A stretch of 64,000 bases of DNA, from positions 7,077,001-7,141,000 of the forward strand of contig NZ_CP036533.1 in the NCBI RefSeq assembly GCF_024585265.1. Direction: 5' to 3'. This DNA is from Bradyrhizobium sp. WBAH42 (GTDB taxonomy: Bacteria; Pseudomonadota; Alphaproteobacteria; Rhizobiales; Xanthobacteraceae). The notes below the pieces were generated by a model. The model saw only the letters and a list, made by a program, of their open reading frames with translations, was not told the DNA's origin and ran no database searches. The position numbers were made by a program, and so were the translations under genes. This document shows, in pieces, positions 63,792 through 64,000 of the stretch (position 1 is its first letter; each line of letters begins with the position of its first letter).

Positions 63792-64000
63792 CTACTGGTT
63801 GCTGTAGGTGGTGCCCTTCGGTAGCGGCAGCACAGCCTCGCGCTGCGCCTGGCTCTTGGGCCACACCACATAGGACTTGTCGTCGACGTATTGGATCACG
63901 ACCGGGAACGAGCGCTCGTTCTGGCCGGCCATTGGCGAGCCCTCGCCGTGGAATTTGACGCCGAAGCCGAGCATGGTGCCGCCTTCGGGTATGTCGGTGT
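63792..64000 (-). CDS. LivK-type substrate-binding protein, C-terminal part (cut by window edge)
   Basis: Only the last 69 codons are in the window. They read DIPEGGTMLGFGVKFHGEGS, MAGQNERSFPVVIQYVDDKSYVVWPKSQ and VLPLPKGTTYSNQ. They match the C-terminus of the LivK-type protein at 19.6 kb (GQNERSTPVVMQ; PLPKGSTY). It is the first seen gene of the liv run, 12 bases before livG; its start and signal peptide lie outside. Confidence 0.88.
   Translation of the reverse strand, partial: TDIPEGGTMLGFGVKFHGEGSPMAGQNERSFPVVIQYVDDKSYVVWPKSQAQREAVLPLPKGTTYSNQ

Overview
The window looks like chromosome of a high-GC alphaproteobacterium close to Bradyrhizobium. I infer this from the gene set (RlpA-like lipoproteins, DUF1501/DUF1800 pair, glgC-glgA, liv and sulfonate ABC systems, very short conserved-looking proteins) and from intergenic palindromes of the kind seen in Rhizobiales. 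No database was searched, so the genus is an inference.

Layout. Bases 1 to about 9350 are a decayed genomic island. It holds one intact-looking gene (a class III aminotransferase), a broken IS3-family element with matching terminal repeats, IS110-type transposase scraps, a truncated and frameshifted UvrD-like helicase, a perfect 254-bp palindrome with no spacer, an integrase stub, two tRNA 3' halves (one Glu-like, one with a GTG anticodon) and an intact HTH gene plus tyrosine recombinase. It ends at the 3' end of an intact tRNA-Lys(CTT), the probable integration site. From 9.4 kb on, the sequence is ordinary core/accessory chromosome with tight gene packing.

9.4-22.6 kb: Spy/CpxP-like protein, orphan TRAP binding protein, leuA, an SMP-30 family lactonase-like protein, a protein built of about 32-residue GGND repeats, a UvrA2-type ATPase, a LivK-like binding protein, a Gfo/Idh/MocA oxidoreductase and a small RlpA-like protein. 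22.7-31.5 kb: a CmcJ/NvfI-like enzyme, then a six-gene overlapping run for organosulfur uptake and desulfonation (binding protein, permease, ATPase, acyl-CoA dehydrogenase-like flavoprotein, LLM monooxygenase, second binding protein) with a third binding protein transcribed divergently. 31.5-38.4 kb: glgC-glgA, a SemiSWEET sugar transporter, a DODA-type dioxygenase, a type B carboxylesterase homologue lacking the usual nucleophile serine, and several small proteins.

38.6-45.7 kb: a two-domain fusion of a Baeyer-Villiger-type flavin monooxygenase with an HSL-type esterase, an MFS exporter divergent from a LysR regulator, and a cluster of very small genes. 45.8-57.7 kb: a class C beta-lactamase-like serine hydrolase, DUF1501/DUF1800 pair, a BlaI-type repressor with an M56 peptidase that carries a VHL-beta-like domain, malic enzyme and an MscS-type channel. 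58.4-64 kb: a seven-gene run read leftwards, livK-livG-livF-livH-livM-ppk2-patatin, with almost every junction overlapping.

The most unusual items are the 254-bp palindrome built from two head-to-head IS3 ends, the monooxygenase-esterase fusion, the M56-VHL protein, the 32-residue repeat protein and the coupling of PPK2 and a patatin lipase to a liv transporter. I found no CRISPR array, rRNA or clear phage structural genes.
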